This document shows positions 54,872 through 64,000 of a DNA stretch of 64,000 nt, piece by piece. The translations under genes were made by a program, and so were the position numbers. The notes beneath the pieces were generated by a model. That model worked only from the letters and a program-made list of their open reading frames with translations, had not been told where the DNA came from and made no database searches. Position 1 is the first letter of the stretch. Each line of letters starts with the position of its first letter. The DNA is taken from positions 29,786,063 through 29,850,062 of the forward strand of contig CM020619.1 of the NCBI GenBank assembly GCA_009829735.1, read 5' to 3'. The DNA comes from Pyropia yezoensis (taxonomy: Eukaryota; Rhodophyta; Bangiophyceae; Bangiales; Bangiaceae).

Positions 54872-57459
54872 GATGTGCGGCGTCCTCCCGCCCCTGTCCT
54901 GCGCAGGTGGCCAGAGCTGCGTCGCCTCGGGGCCGAAGGTGGCGCCTGGGGCCATGTTGGACGTCTGGGTGGTAGCGTGGATGGGTGAGTATCAACGCAG
55001 GTGCGACACTGGGGCCCATCGTCCGTGTCTTCACGTTGAGTTCCTCTGCTTGGAGGTGCCGGCGGTTACCAAGCAGTGTTGGTGGCCGGCACAGTAGCGC
55101 CGCACACCAGCTGCCAGCAAAATAGTACGTCGTAGCGGGGTCCGCTGGGAGAACCTCTGGGCCCCGGTCGGTCCACGCTGAGCACCTCAGTCCATGATGG
55201 ACGCGCCCTGTGGCTTTAAATGGCTGTCGCCTAGGAAAAAAAAAAAAGGCCTGTACGGCCGCGCCCGTGTCATCCTCTGCCCCACTCCGGGAACGGAGAC
55301 AGAACGGGAGCCTGTCGCAGCGCGCGGCCGCGGCGGGGCGATCAGCGCAGATGGACTTGGATAGAGGTGACCAACAGAGTGGAGGTGCTCTTTGTGTAAA
55401 GCATCGCTTGTGGGGGACACCTGGGTGCGGCCGCCGCCGCCGCCAATCGCCAAAAATTGCAGCGCCGCCATCTACCATCCCCGCCCCCCCCCCCTCCCCC
55501 CCCCTCCCATCCCCCTCCGTCAGCGCCCACTTGTTTCGTGCATGAGCCGCCGGTGCGCCTGTAGCCCGCCCGCGGTCCCTCCCGTCCTCCCGCCACCCGC
55601 GCGAGCAGCCGCGGCGTTGGCGTCGCGCCGCCGGGTCTGCGGCCGGTGGGTTGGTCGCTTCGGCTATCGTATAGGGCGGGTGGTGGGGTTTCCGCATTTG
55701 GGGGCCGGGTGGCTAAAGGTACGTCGCAGTGCGACACACACACTCACGACGAACAGCTTAGGCCCACCCTGTTCCAGCAGGACCCCTCCTCCCTGGTTCC
55801 GTACTTGGGGTCCGGTGGCGAGGTGTGAGGGAGCGCGGGCGATGAACGGTTCAGGCCCACCTTGTTCCTGCAGGGTCTTCTTGTTCCCTTTTTTTTCTGT
55901 ACTCTATGTGTTTCGTGTGGAGCGCCCCCTGTGTGAGCATCACGGCCACGACCGCCAGCGTCGGCGCCAGTGCCTGTCCAGGCGGCCGTGCTCGCACCCG
56001 CCGTCGCCCCGACGGCGGGCTGCAGCTATTGGCCGCTAAGCCGCCGTCGCCGCGCCCGTGCGGCCGCGTCAGCGCGCGCGGCCACCGCCGCTGTCGTCAC
56101 TGCGCCCGTCAGCAGGCGCCGCGGTTGCCTTTGTCGTCGCCGTCACGGCCACCCGCCGTCGGCGCCGGCCATGGTCGCGACCGACTGGTAGCGTCCCCGA
56201 GCCCCGCAGTGCGGCGGTGGGCGGCGTGTCGCCGCGGAGCCCCCCCTCGAGGCCTGGCTGAGATGGCAAGGTGAAGGCAGAAGCGGGGGGGTGGGGTGTC
56301 TCCGCCGCAGCCGAGCGGATGACCCCCGCCGCCGTCGCTCCACCGCCGGGCGGCGCGTTGGCGGCGGCGCGCATTGCGAGCAGCTCGCCACCGCCGTCAC
56401 GGGTCAATGGGGGGCAGCAGCGGCGGCGCGGAGCCCCCGCGGGACGGGGGGGTGCTTCCCTCCGTCCCGCGGTGGCAGCTGCCTGCGGCGGCAACACCAA
56501 GCACGGCAGGGCAGCTGCTGTCCCATTTGGCATCGTCAGTTCGTGCCCTCAGAGAAATACTCTGAACTGACAATGACAATTCCGATGATGAAGCGTTACG
56601 TCGATGTTGCAGCGCTGTGATGAAGGCGTTTACAGCGACCGCACGGTATCGATCGGACTGAAACCAGGGTCATCCCGTGGAGGGGGCTGCCCTGTTTCTG
56701 CGGGTGCGTGGCCATGGCGTGTGCCATGTGCTCATTCGGGCGTGTGTGATGGCAGGCGGACATCTGATTTGTCCACGTGTCCGGTCAGCGAACGTTCGTA
56801 TTCAGGTGGGGAGGAGGTGCGACAGGTGGGACACGCTTCACCACACTGCTCTCCGCACTGCCAATCCCTGCGATTCCCGCCATACGTGACAACAGGGGCG
56901 CGAGCCGCGTCTCGAGTGAAGGCCATTGCACTAGCTAGTGGGCCCCGCCCGCCCCAGATCCATGCCCGGCACGTGCCGATACGCCTGCGATGCGGGCGGC
57001 GAGGGCAACACGACAACCACAAGGCCGGGCGGCGGGCGCACCGGCAAAGCCGATGCCTTCCTAAAAAATTGGACAGCAGGATCACCAGGGTACAGCTGCG
57101 CGTACAGCTGCATGCATGTACAGCGCTTCAAAACCGTCCGCGTCGGCCCTGAGCGCTACCCGACTTTGCACGTCGGACCCCGCTCCCCGGCTGGAACCGC
57201 CCGGCCTGCTACGGGGCTTGCGCGCCGGCCGTGCTCCCCCCGCTGCAGCCATCCGCCGCACCTATGGCCACAGCCGCCGCGTTTGGTAGGAATATGCCGC
57301 CCCATCCCGACCCGTTGCCACCCACCGCCAGGCCTTCAGCCGCCTCCCGCCACGCGCATCGGCCTCATCCACGAAGGCGCTGAGCCCCCCCCCCCCCCCA
57401 CCTCCCTCGTCCTTCCTCCCCCCCCTCACCCCACGCCCAGCCCCCGGTCGCTAGGCAGA
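54872..57459. other. Intergenic region between the two Cys-repeat genes
   Basis: 54872-54990 is the out-of-frame fourth Cys module. No other gene is supported. Frames at 55906-56570 on both strands are Arg/Ala/Pro-rich. A frame continuous with the second Cys-repeat gene is open from 56938, but its ATG-proximal part is low-quality sequence and the signal peptide at 57460 fixes the start. Confidence 0.4.
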
Positions 57460-58347
57460 ATGGGCGCCATCCGGTCCACGCTGTGGGTGGCTGCATTGTG
57501 GGTGACGGCCGTTGTCGCGTCGACCGCAACGGCATCCCCCTGTGGAGGGGGCTCCCAGTTGCCAGCGCCGACGCCGTCGCCGTTGCCCACGCTCAAGGCG
57601 ACCGGAGGCGCCGTTGGAGATGACTGCTGTGATGTGACGTGCGGCATCATCCCGCCCCTGCCGTGCCGGGACGGCCTGACATGCGTCGCCCCCGAGCCAA
57701 CTGTGGAGCCGGGGGTGGTGCTGGACGGCTTTGTGGGTACGTGCACTGCGGCGACGCCAAAGCCGACGACGGCGGCAACGCCCAAGCCGACCGGAGGTGC
57801 CGTTGGAGACGACTGCTGTGATGTGACGTGCGGCATCATCCCGCCCCTGCCGTGCCGGGACGGCCTGACATGCGTCGCCCCCGAGCCAACTGTGGAGCCG
57901 GGGGTGGTGCTGGACGGCTTTGTGGGTACGTGCACTGCGGCGACGCCGAAGCCGACGACGGCGGCAACGCCCAAGCCGACCGGAGGTGCCGTTGGAGACG
58001 ACTGCTGTGATGTGACGTGCGGCATCATCCCGCCCCTGCCGTGCCGGGACGGCCTGACATGCGTCGCCCCCGAGCCAACTGTGGAGCCGGGGGTGGTGCT
58101 GGACGGCTTTGTGGGTACGTGCACTGCGGCGACGCCGAAGCCGACGACGGCGGCAACGCCCAAGCCGACCGGAGGTGCCGTTGGAGACGACTGCTGTGAT
58201 GTGACGTGCGGCATCATCCCGCCCCTGCCGTGCCGGGACGGCCTGACATGCGTCGCCCCCGAGCCAACTGTGGAGCCGGGGGTGGTGCTCGACGGCTGGG
58301 TTGGCAAGTGTGAGGGTGGCGGCCGGGGTGGCAGCACCTACTATTAA
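57460..58347 (+). CDS. Secreted cysteine-repeat protein 2, four near-identical modules
   Basis: 295 residues. A signal peptide (MGAIRSTLWVAALWVTAVVASTATA) is followed by a Pro linker and four modules of pattern DDCCDVTCGIIPPLPCRDGL-TC...VEPGVVLDG(F/W)VG(T/K)C, separated by TPKPTTAATPKPTGGAVG linkers. The module is the same six-Cys type as in the gene 3 kb upstream. The last module ends WVGKCEGGGRGGSTYY. Signal peptides of the two genes are also alike (S-x-L-x-V-A-x-x-W-V-T-A), so the pair arose by duplication. Likely a secreted or wall-associated protein; ligand unknown. The high repeat identity suggests recent unequal exchange or gene conversion. Confidence 0.85.
   Translation: MGAIRSTLWVAALWVTAVVASTATASPCGGGSQLPAPTPSPLPTLKATGGAVGDDCCDVTCGIIPPLPCRDGLTCVAPEPTVEPGVVLDGFVGTCTAATPKPTTAATPKPTGGAVGDDCCDVTCGIIPPLPCRDGLTCVAPEPTVEPGVVLDGFVGTCTAATPKPTTAATPKPTGGAVGDDCCDVTCGIIPPLPCRDGLTCVAPEPTVEPGVVLDGFVGTCTAATPKPTTAATPKPTGGAVGDDCCDVTCGIIPPLPCRDGLTCVAPEPTVEPGVVLDGWVGKCEGGGRGGSTYY
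57601..58320 (+). repeat. Tandem 189-bp coding repeats
   Basis: Units start at 57601, 57790, 57979 and 58168 (exact 189-bp period, 63 codons), the last partial. Units 2 and 3 appear identical; unit 1 differs from them at only a few positions (for example GGCGCC vs GGTGCC, GATGAC vs GACGAC, CCAAAG vs CCGAAG). Even synonymous sites are conserved, so homogenisation is recent. Confidence 0.95.
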
Positions 58348-58786
58348 GAGAGGCTTGACATTTTGGCCCACCGTCCTTGTCCCATGCGACGAGCGTCATG
58401 GACGGGGGGGAATGCGGAGCGGGGGCGGGCGGGGGGGGGGTGGGCAGAGAGCCGTCGGGGAGCGAACGGTCCGAGAGTAAACATGTACATACGCCTAGCT
58501 TCAGGGCGGCAGGGGTGGATGTACAGTGCTTTCTTTGGGAGTGGGTCAGCCTCGTAGAGTCCTGTTTGGGGGCCCGCTGCTCTGCTTGTGGTCCAGGAAC
58601 AAGACGAGGCATACACGAACCACGCGGCTAACGATGCATTGAATTGCATGCGCTGAAATGTAGCATGTATGTATCTACTGCATTTGCATGCAGGCGCAAT
58701 TTTCACCAGCCCATGGCCCATGCGGTCCGTGTTTTCCTCGCCCTCCCCCTGCCACCGTGCCCTTGACGCCGTTCTTTCGCTCCACC
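58348..58786. other. Intergenic region upstream of the SDR gene
   Basis: No gene seen. It contains a G-rich tract near 58430 and ATGCAT/TGCATG words at 58630-58695 that could be promoter elements. Confidence 0.4.
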
Positions 58787-60019
58787 ATGGCGTCCCCCCC
58801 CTCCCCGTCCTCTGCGGCGCCTACGGCGGGCGCGCCCGTGGCGATTGTGTCGGGCGCCAACAGCGGCATTGGCCTGGCGGCGTGCGTGGCGCTCGCGTCC
58901 GCCGGCCACATCGTCTATGCGGGCATGCGCGCGGGCGCGTCGGCCGACGCGCTGCTCGCCGCCGTCGCCGCCGCCGCTGGCCCTGCCACGAACGCTGACG
59001 GCACCACCGACGCTGGGCTGTCGTCGCCGTCTGTCGGCGCCGTCCACGTGTTGCGGATGGACGTGGGCGCTGACGCGAGCGTGACGGCAGCGGTGGCGTC
59101 GGTGCTGGCCGCCACCGCCGACCGCGTGGACGTAGTGGTGGCCAACGCTGGGTACGGCGCCATCGCCAACGTGGAGGACGCGTCGGTGGCGGACTTTGAG
59201 GCCATCCTAAACGTCAACTTCCTAGGGGCCCTACGGCTGGTCAAGGCGGCGCTGCCATCCATGCGCCGCCGCCGGTCTGGGCGGGTGGTGGGGATTTCCA
59301 GTGTGGTTGGACTGCTGGGCTGGCCCTTCTACGGCCCCTACTCTGCGTCCAAGTTTGCGATGGAAGGCCTGTGGGAGAGTTGCTTTTCTGAGTACAAGGG
59401 CCTTGATGTCCACTTCGTCCTTGTGCGTTGTGGGCAAGGGGGGTGTAGAGGGGTGGGCGGCCTCCGTGAAGTTCTCTTTTTTTTTTTTTCTTCCCTTTTG
59501 CTCGCACTTGCTCCGTCCTGTTCTTACTGACTTCCCTTGGGACAGTATCAACCTGTGTCGTAATCCGCCGTCGCTCTGTGGCCGGCTACCGCTTTCCGCG
59601 CCCTACCCGCTTCCCTCTCTCAGGTGGAGCCCGGCCCCGTCCGCACCGGGGTCGCCTCCCGTGCGTTTATTGGGCGGTCACCGCCGACAGACATTAAGCC
59701 CGCCTGGGACACCTTTCTGTCGACGAAGATGCCCGCCATGGCCGCGGCAGCCCAGACGGCCGACGAATGCGCCGCGTACATCCTCCGTGCTGTTACCGAC
59801 CCCTCCCCTGCTCTGCGCTACATGACGCACCCGTCCCAGGGGGCGTTGCTGCGAGCCAAGGTCACGGACCTGGACGGCGCCGGCGCCGCAGCGGCGCTCC
59901 TGTCCATGGTGCAAGGCCCAGCGGGGGGGGGAGATGACAGGCGGCCCGCCGAAGCACAGCACGGCACTGACGCAGCCGTTCCTGGAGAGAGCGGCGGAGG
60001 TGTCGAGGGGCTTGACTGA
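58787..60019 (+). CDS. Short-chain dehydrogenase/reductase (2 exons)
   Basis: Proposed exons are 58787-59422 and 59624-60019, with a 201-bp GT...AG intron; the join encodes 343 residues. Classical SDR Rossmann fold: cofactor loop SGANSGIG (22-29), NAG (120-122), catalytic Ser in GISSVVG (171/172) and YSASK (Tyr185, Lys189). VEPGPVRTGV follows the splice, exactly where the family has PGxVxT. The arrangement fits NAD(P)H-dependent retinol- or 17-beta-hydroxysteroid-type dehydrogenases; the substrate is unknown. Exon 1 alone continues into the intron with poor sequence (T-run at 59478-59489), supporting splicing. The last ~45 residues (after SMVQGP) are Gly/Asp-rich and may be a variable tail. 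Confidence 0.9.
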
Positions 60020-61251
60020 TGGGGGGGGGGAGGGTGTTCCGCCACCATTGCCTGGCGTGCATGGCGCTGTAATCATGGCCTGGCGCGCAGCGTGAAGATA
60101 CACGCAGCTGTGAGATGTGCCACGCTGCTGCTCTCTTTTTCTTTTTGTCGCCTGCTGTGTTGCAGTACCTTATCGAATTTGTGCAGAGGCTGTGCTTGTA
60201 CTGATGCCCTTTTCCACCCTTTAGACCTGTAGCTGCAACGTCGGTATGGTGCGCCACTTCGCTCTTGACGTCCTTTCGGTTGAGTAGGGGGCTTTCCGGT
60301 CCCCCCCCTTCTTAAACTCGCAAATGTTGAGCCGGATCAAGTCGGCCACAGAGAGTTCTTCCTGAGGGGAAAGGTCCCGCATTAGGGGATTAGGGGCAGC
60401 TTGTTAGGGAATCAGGCACGCCTAATCTTCCAACTGAATCAAGCCCAGGAGACCGGTCCCCCTAAGTCCAGTGCTGAACAGGCTATCCGGCTCCTCCCGG
60501 GAAAGGTTCTCCGACCTTTCCCCTTGGAGAGGAACTGAGTTACCCGTTCCGGGCGTGTGTGTTCCTGCCTCAGCAGTAACCTGGTTCCATTTCCAGGGGA
60601 AAGGTACCCCGGGAAAAGTCGTGGAGGGGGGGTCGGATGGATGCGAATACCGTCAACCGGACAGCCTCCAGGGCATGCGATCTGAGGGAGGGGCCTCGCC
60701 AGACGGCGTGGCCGGCGCCGCAGCGCGTTCGTGCGGCCATTGCCTCAACTCCGTAGCGACCGGCGGGAGAGTTGGGCCCCCGAGGGCTTGGCACATGGGG
60801 CACCCGTGGGCGCATCGCTGCCGTGCCCATGCGCCCCCGGCAAGCCGCCGGGGGGTGGGGGGGTGCGGGGGCGGGGGGGGCACGGGTTCGCCGTGGAGGA
60901 CAAGCTGGAGAGGAGGCCAGTCGGAAACTTCAGTTCGGGGGAGAGTGGAGGGGGAGGGCGCCCGAGTGGCGGCGGGTGGGTGGCGCGTTAAGCAGCAGTG
61001 GCGCCGTCATGGGTGGCCCGCAAGTCGGCCGTGGAGCGTCAGAAAATAGTTCAGCCAGCGCAAGGATCCATGGGCGGAGGTGGTGGAGGCGGGGGGGGAT
61101 TGCGCCGCTGTCGGGCCAATTCGAAGCCTCCTTACACTCTGCCCCCCCCCCACCCCCCCCCTCGTGCCCCACCCGATGATGCGCGCCCCCCCATCACCCG
61201 GCCGCCACGTGCCCGCGCTCACCCACCCCCACCCCAACCCACTCCTCCCCT
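60020..61251. other. Interval without a firm gene
   Basis: At 60370-60620 the words GGGGAAAGGT and GGGAAAGGTTCTCCGACCTTTCCC (a small inverted repeat) recur, and TTAGGGGATTAGGGG occurs near 60383. No coding region is recognised. Frames after 60700 are Gly/Arg/Pro-rich. Confidence 0.4.
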
Positions 61252-63262
61252 CTATCGCTCCCCCAACCCCCCATCCATGCCACTCGATGTGATGTTCCAA
61301 GCTGTGTGCCATTCCCACACGCCGCCCACTGTCGTTCGCAACGTCGTCATCGCCGCCGCCTCCGCCGCTGCCTCACGCTTGCCGCCGCCACGGCTACTGT
61401 CGCCGCAACCGCCGCCGCCGTCGCCGCCGCCGCCGCCACACGATTGCCAGCAGGGTGTCGAGGGTGGCCCTCTCCGAAGCAAGGGGGGCGCACGACCAGG
61501 CGGCCGCGTCGCTGCGGCCTCCAGGGGGGGGGCTGTCGCTACCGAGATGGTGGAGAGGGTGGTTGCCGCCCCCGGTGTCACCGCGGGGGGGAGTACTGCG
61601 GGGCCAATTTTGAGCAGGGAGGTCTGGGAGGGGGGGCGGTCGTACGGCCAGCGGTGCCCGCCGCGGGCGTCGCTCCCGTGGGACAGACGGTAGAGGACCC
61701 CACGAGCCTCGGCGGGCGCCGCCATCTGAGTCAATGTCTCCCCCACCCCCCGATCATCGTGTTTGCTGTCCATGTCGCTGTCCCCTCCTCTGGTGCCGCC
61801 GCCGCCCAAGCGCGCTCGCCCGCCGCCGGAAATGAGCACCGCGTCAGCAGCAAAGGCCTCCTCGGTGCCATCGACGGCCGCCGCGGCGGCCCCGGTGCGG
61901 CGGCGGCGTCTGTCGGCGCTGCCGAGAGTGGGCACGACGAAAGCGCCCCAGCTGCTACGCCCACTGGGCATGCTCGGCGTGCGGGGGGCCGCCAGCCCCC
62001 CCAGAGCGGACGCGGGTCAGGGCCCCCGTTCGCCTACATGCGGCCACCACCGCGGCCGCCTCCGCAGCTGCGACCGAGGTGGGGAGGCGCGCCGGTGAGG
62101 CACCGCCGGCGGGTGGCAATGTCAGCCGCGTCCCAGCGCGGGCGGCGCTTGCGCGCAGTCGCGTGAGCGCCGCCCCAAGCGCCTGTCGGCGTTGCCGCGG
62201 TACGCGAGCGGCCCAGCCTCCCACCGCGACGCCACCGCCATTGCTGCCGGCGGATGGCGCGGGGCCGGCCACGGACGGCGGCTCGGCGGCTGACGTGGGC
62301 GGGGCTGGTGGGCGCGGCGACGGGGCGGGGGCGTGGGACGGCAATTTGAGCGGCCCACGTGTGGTCGGCCCCCCCGCCGCCGCCACGGCGACCACACCCA
62401 CAACGGACGGCGGGGTGGCGCCGGGCGTCGGGGCGGGCGTGGGTGGCGATGCGACGGCGACGGCGGTTGCGGCTGGCCTCGCCGCGGCCGCGGTGCCGAC
62501 GACAACGGTTCCTGGGGCCGCGATGGTGGCGGCCGGCGACCCGTCAGCCGTGCGCACCACGCCGACGGCGACGGCGGTTGGCAGGGAAGGCGGTGGTTGC
62601 GGCGGTGCGCGGGTAGTGCTGGACTGGGGCGGGCGACCCCCCACCGACGGCCCCGTAGCAAACGTCTCGTCCGCCGCCGCCTCCGGCCACGGCCAGGCGG
62701 CGGTGGCCCGCGGCTGCGCCACGCCAATAGTGGCGGCAAGGCGCGGCGGCGGCGCGAAGACCGCGGCGGCCGCGGGTGCGCCGGTGGCTGGTGGCCGGCC
62801 GGCCAGGGCGACCGGGCCGGCGAGGGCGGGCGGTGGCGGGGCGGGCGACGGCGGCGAGGGCGGCAGACGGAGGGCGACTTGCGGGGGGTGCGACTGCCCC
62901 CTTCCGGCCCCTGACGGCCGAACCGTCCGCTGCCGCACCCGGCCGCGTCGCCCCGCTCCGCGACGAGGAGCGACACCACGGCGGCAGCGGCGGTGGTGGC
63001 GGCGGCAAGCGGTGGCGCGCGGCGGATTGCGGCCGGCGGGCCGCTGCAGACGGGTTGGCGGCGGCGGGGGCCCTGGCGGTGGGGGCGGCGAGAGAGCGTG
63101 GAGGACGCGTGGCGCAGGGGTGCGACCCCCCTCCCTTCTCCCCCAAGCTCCCGCCTCCGCCCCCGTCACGGCCACCCGTGCGGCCTCCATGGAGGCAGAC
63201 GGCGGCGCCACAGTGGCAGTGGCAGGGGCGGAAACGGCGGTAAGTGCAGGGGTGGTCGGCAT
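61252..63262 (-). CDS. Candidate low-complexity protein-coding region (minus strand)
   Basis: Two minus-strand frames overlap: 63262-61955 (435 codons, Ala/Pro/Thr-rich) and 61971-61252 (239 codons). The second contains more ordinary sequence (AVDGTEEAFAADAVLISGG, GHRWPYDRPPSQTSLLKIGPAVLPP, TTVGGVWEWHTAWNITSSG). They may be parts of one gene joined by an intron or by a frame break near 61960. The plus strand is equally open (62079-63536), so the coding strand is uncertain. No family recognised. Confidence 0.22.
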
Positions 63263-63429
63263 CGTGCCGGGCGAGTCGGTCGGCAGGCCGGCTTGGTGCG
63301 TCGGTGAAGGCAGTGGGGGCGCCGTGGGCGGTGGCGGGATGTTTATTGGCGGCAGGGGGGCTCCTCCCCTGCCGTCCCCCCCTCGGTCCCTGGCACCACC
63401 GCCGCTGCCCCCGTCGCCTCTCCGCCAGG

Positions 63430-64000
63430 AAGGCCGTCAACTGGGCTTACCGGCGAGCACCTTCAAAGACGGACAAGGCACAGGTACACGCGATCCGGGT
63501 AACAACCTTGCAGAGCATTACCGGGGCTCTGACTAAGGAGGCTCCTACGGACTTTGACCTGGAGACCGAGACCTCCAAGGAATCCTCGGACTCGGGAAAC
63601 GAGTAGGGCAGGCGCTCTCCCCAAGTGTCTTCCCGAATCTCCGACGGCAGGGTACTTCTACCTGTTATCCCCTTGCGTGCCGGGAAAAAGGACGGCAGGT
63701 ACCTGCTCAACTGGTAGCCGCCTGGACACCCTGTTTGCTCAAGGGGACCTTGCTCGTCTTGCGTAAGGACAACCTCAAAATTAATGCTCGTATGCGTGTG
63801 AAGAATAGTCTCCCTGTAGCAATATGGTTGGCCGTATTGTGACCCTAATGTTAGGGGGGCTACTTATAATCCATGGCTTTCAATTTGAGAGTCCGTACTG
63901 GTCACGGTATCTATAAGTTACGTATGACCAGAGGGACTTGCATCTTGGGGTGGAGGGTAGTTACTAGTGTCTCCGAGGGTTTATAACGAGGGGGCCGGCG
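63430..64000 (+). mobile_element. Third Gypsy fragment (gag end and protease start), decayed
   Basis: From about 63435 the frame reads VNWAYRRAPSKTDKAQ..., aligning with the zinc-knuckle end HWAYDCPMLCK of the minus-strand Gypsy gag. It ends in a Glu/Ser-rich tail ...SKESSDSGNE stop (63606), like ...SDAKSAGNE stop there. Downstream, CSTGSRLDTLFAQGDLARL (about 63700-63763) resembles a protease active-site region with Asp replaced by Ser, followed by a frameshift. The sequence shifts abruptly from GC-extreme to balanced composition at the start of the fragment. It runs off the window, so the element may continue. Confidence 0.55.

Noticed and set aside
56938..57459. Upstream extension (173 codons) of the second Cys-repeat protein
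   Set aside because: The upstream part is low-quality Arg/Pro-rich sequence, and a signal peptide right after the ATG at 57460 fixes the start.
57601..58320. CRISPR-like regular repeats
   Set aside because: Period is 189 bp with no unique spacers, and the repeat is coding; a eukaryotic tandem domain array.
57426..58371. Two ~300-codon minus-strand frames with perfect repeats
   Set aside because: They simply mirror the 189-bp tandem coding repeat; the plus frame has the signal peptide and Cys modules.

Overview
The window looks like nuclear DNA of a red alga, most likely a bangiophyte of the Porphyra/Pyropia type. This is an inference from very high GC in the right 50 kb, genes with none to three short introns (149-233 bp, GT...AG), heavy Ala/Gly/Pro low-complexity coding, and interleaved decayed transposons. 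No bacterial operon, CRISPR array, rRNA or convincing tRNA gene is visible.

Layout. Positions 1-12.4 kb are AT-richer and hold no convincing host gene. They are a graveyard of DNA-transposon debris: divergent direct and inverted repeats, fold-back elements and a PIF/Harbinger-like transposase relic near 10.5-11.1 kb. From 13.1 to 19.1 kb is a compact gene cluster: a Derlin (-), an ATP-dependent phosphofructokinase with four exons (+), and an FSH1/OVCA2-like serine hydrolase with two exons (-) that converges on the PFK gene. From 19 to 29 kb are a 203-aa unknown protein (21.85 kb), an orphan Rossmann/epimerase N-terminus (24.0 kb) and an SLC25-like carrier (26.1-27.2 kb).

From 29.2 to 31.0 kb lies a deletion derivative of a probable piggyBac element with twin palindromes at each end. 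From 31,088 to 39,730 lies a full-length Ty3/Gypsy LTR retrotransposon: 568/567-bp LTRs, PBS, gag, pol with a C-terminal chromodomain, and a polypurine tract. Between pol and the 3' LTR it carries a ~2.1-kb ANTISENSE reading frame. Its pol is dead, with a lost protease core, an RT deletion, YLDD to YLDY, and two altered integrase catalytic Asp. It abuts a truncated Gypsy element of opposite orientation (39.7-42.5 kb or beyond) that uses an identical 17-nt primer-binding site. A third Gypsy gag-pro scrap lies at the right edge (63.43-64.0 kb).

From 43.5 to 64 kb are GC-extreme genes. They encode a low-complexity basic/acidic protein, a secreted beta-repeat protein (47.5 kb), a multi-span membrane protein whose frame is split by an 18-G run (50.5-53.0 kb), two paralogous secreted cysteine-repeat proteins (54.1 and 57.5 kb) and a two-exon short-chain dehydrogenase (58.8-60.0 kb).

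Recurring theme: several otherwise continuous proteins change frame at G/C homopolymers. That may reflect sequencing error, true decay or slippage, and raw reads or cDNA are needed to decide. The host genes cover glycolysis, ER quality control, transport and the cell surface, and show no obvious shared pathway.
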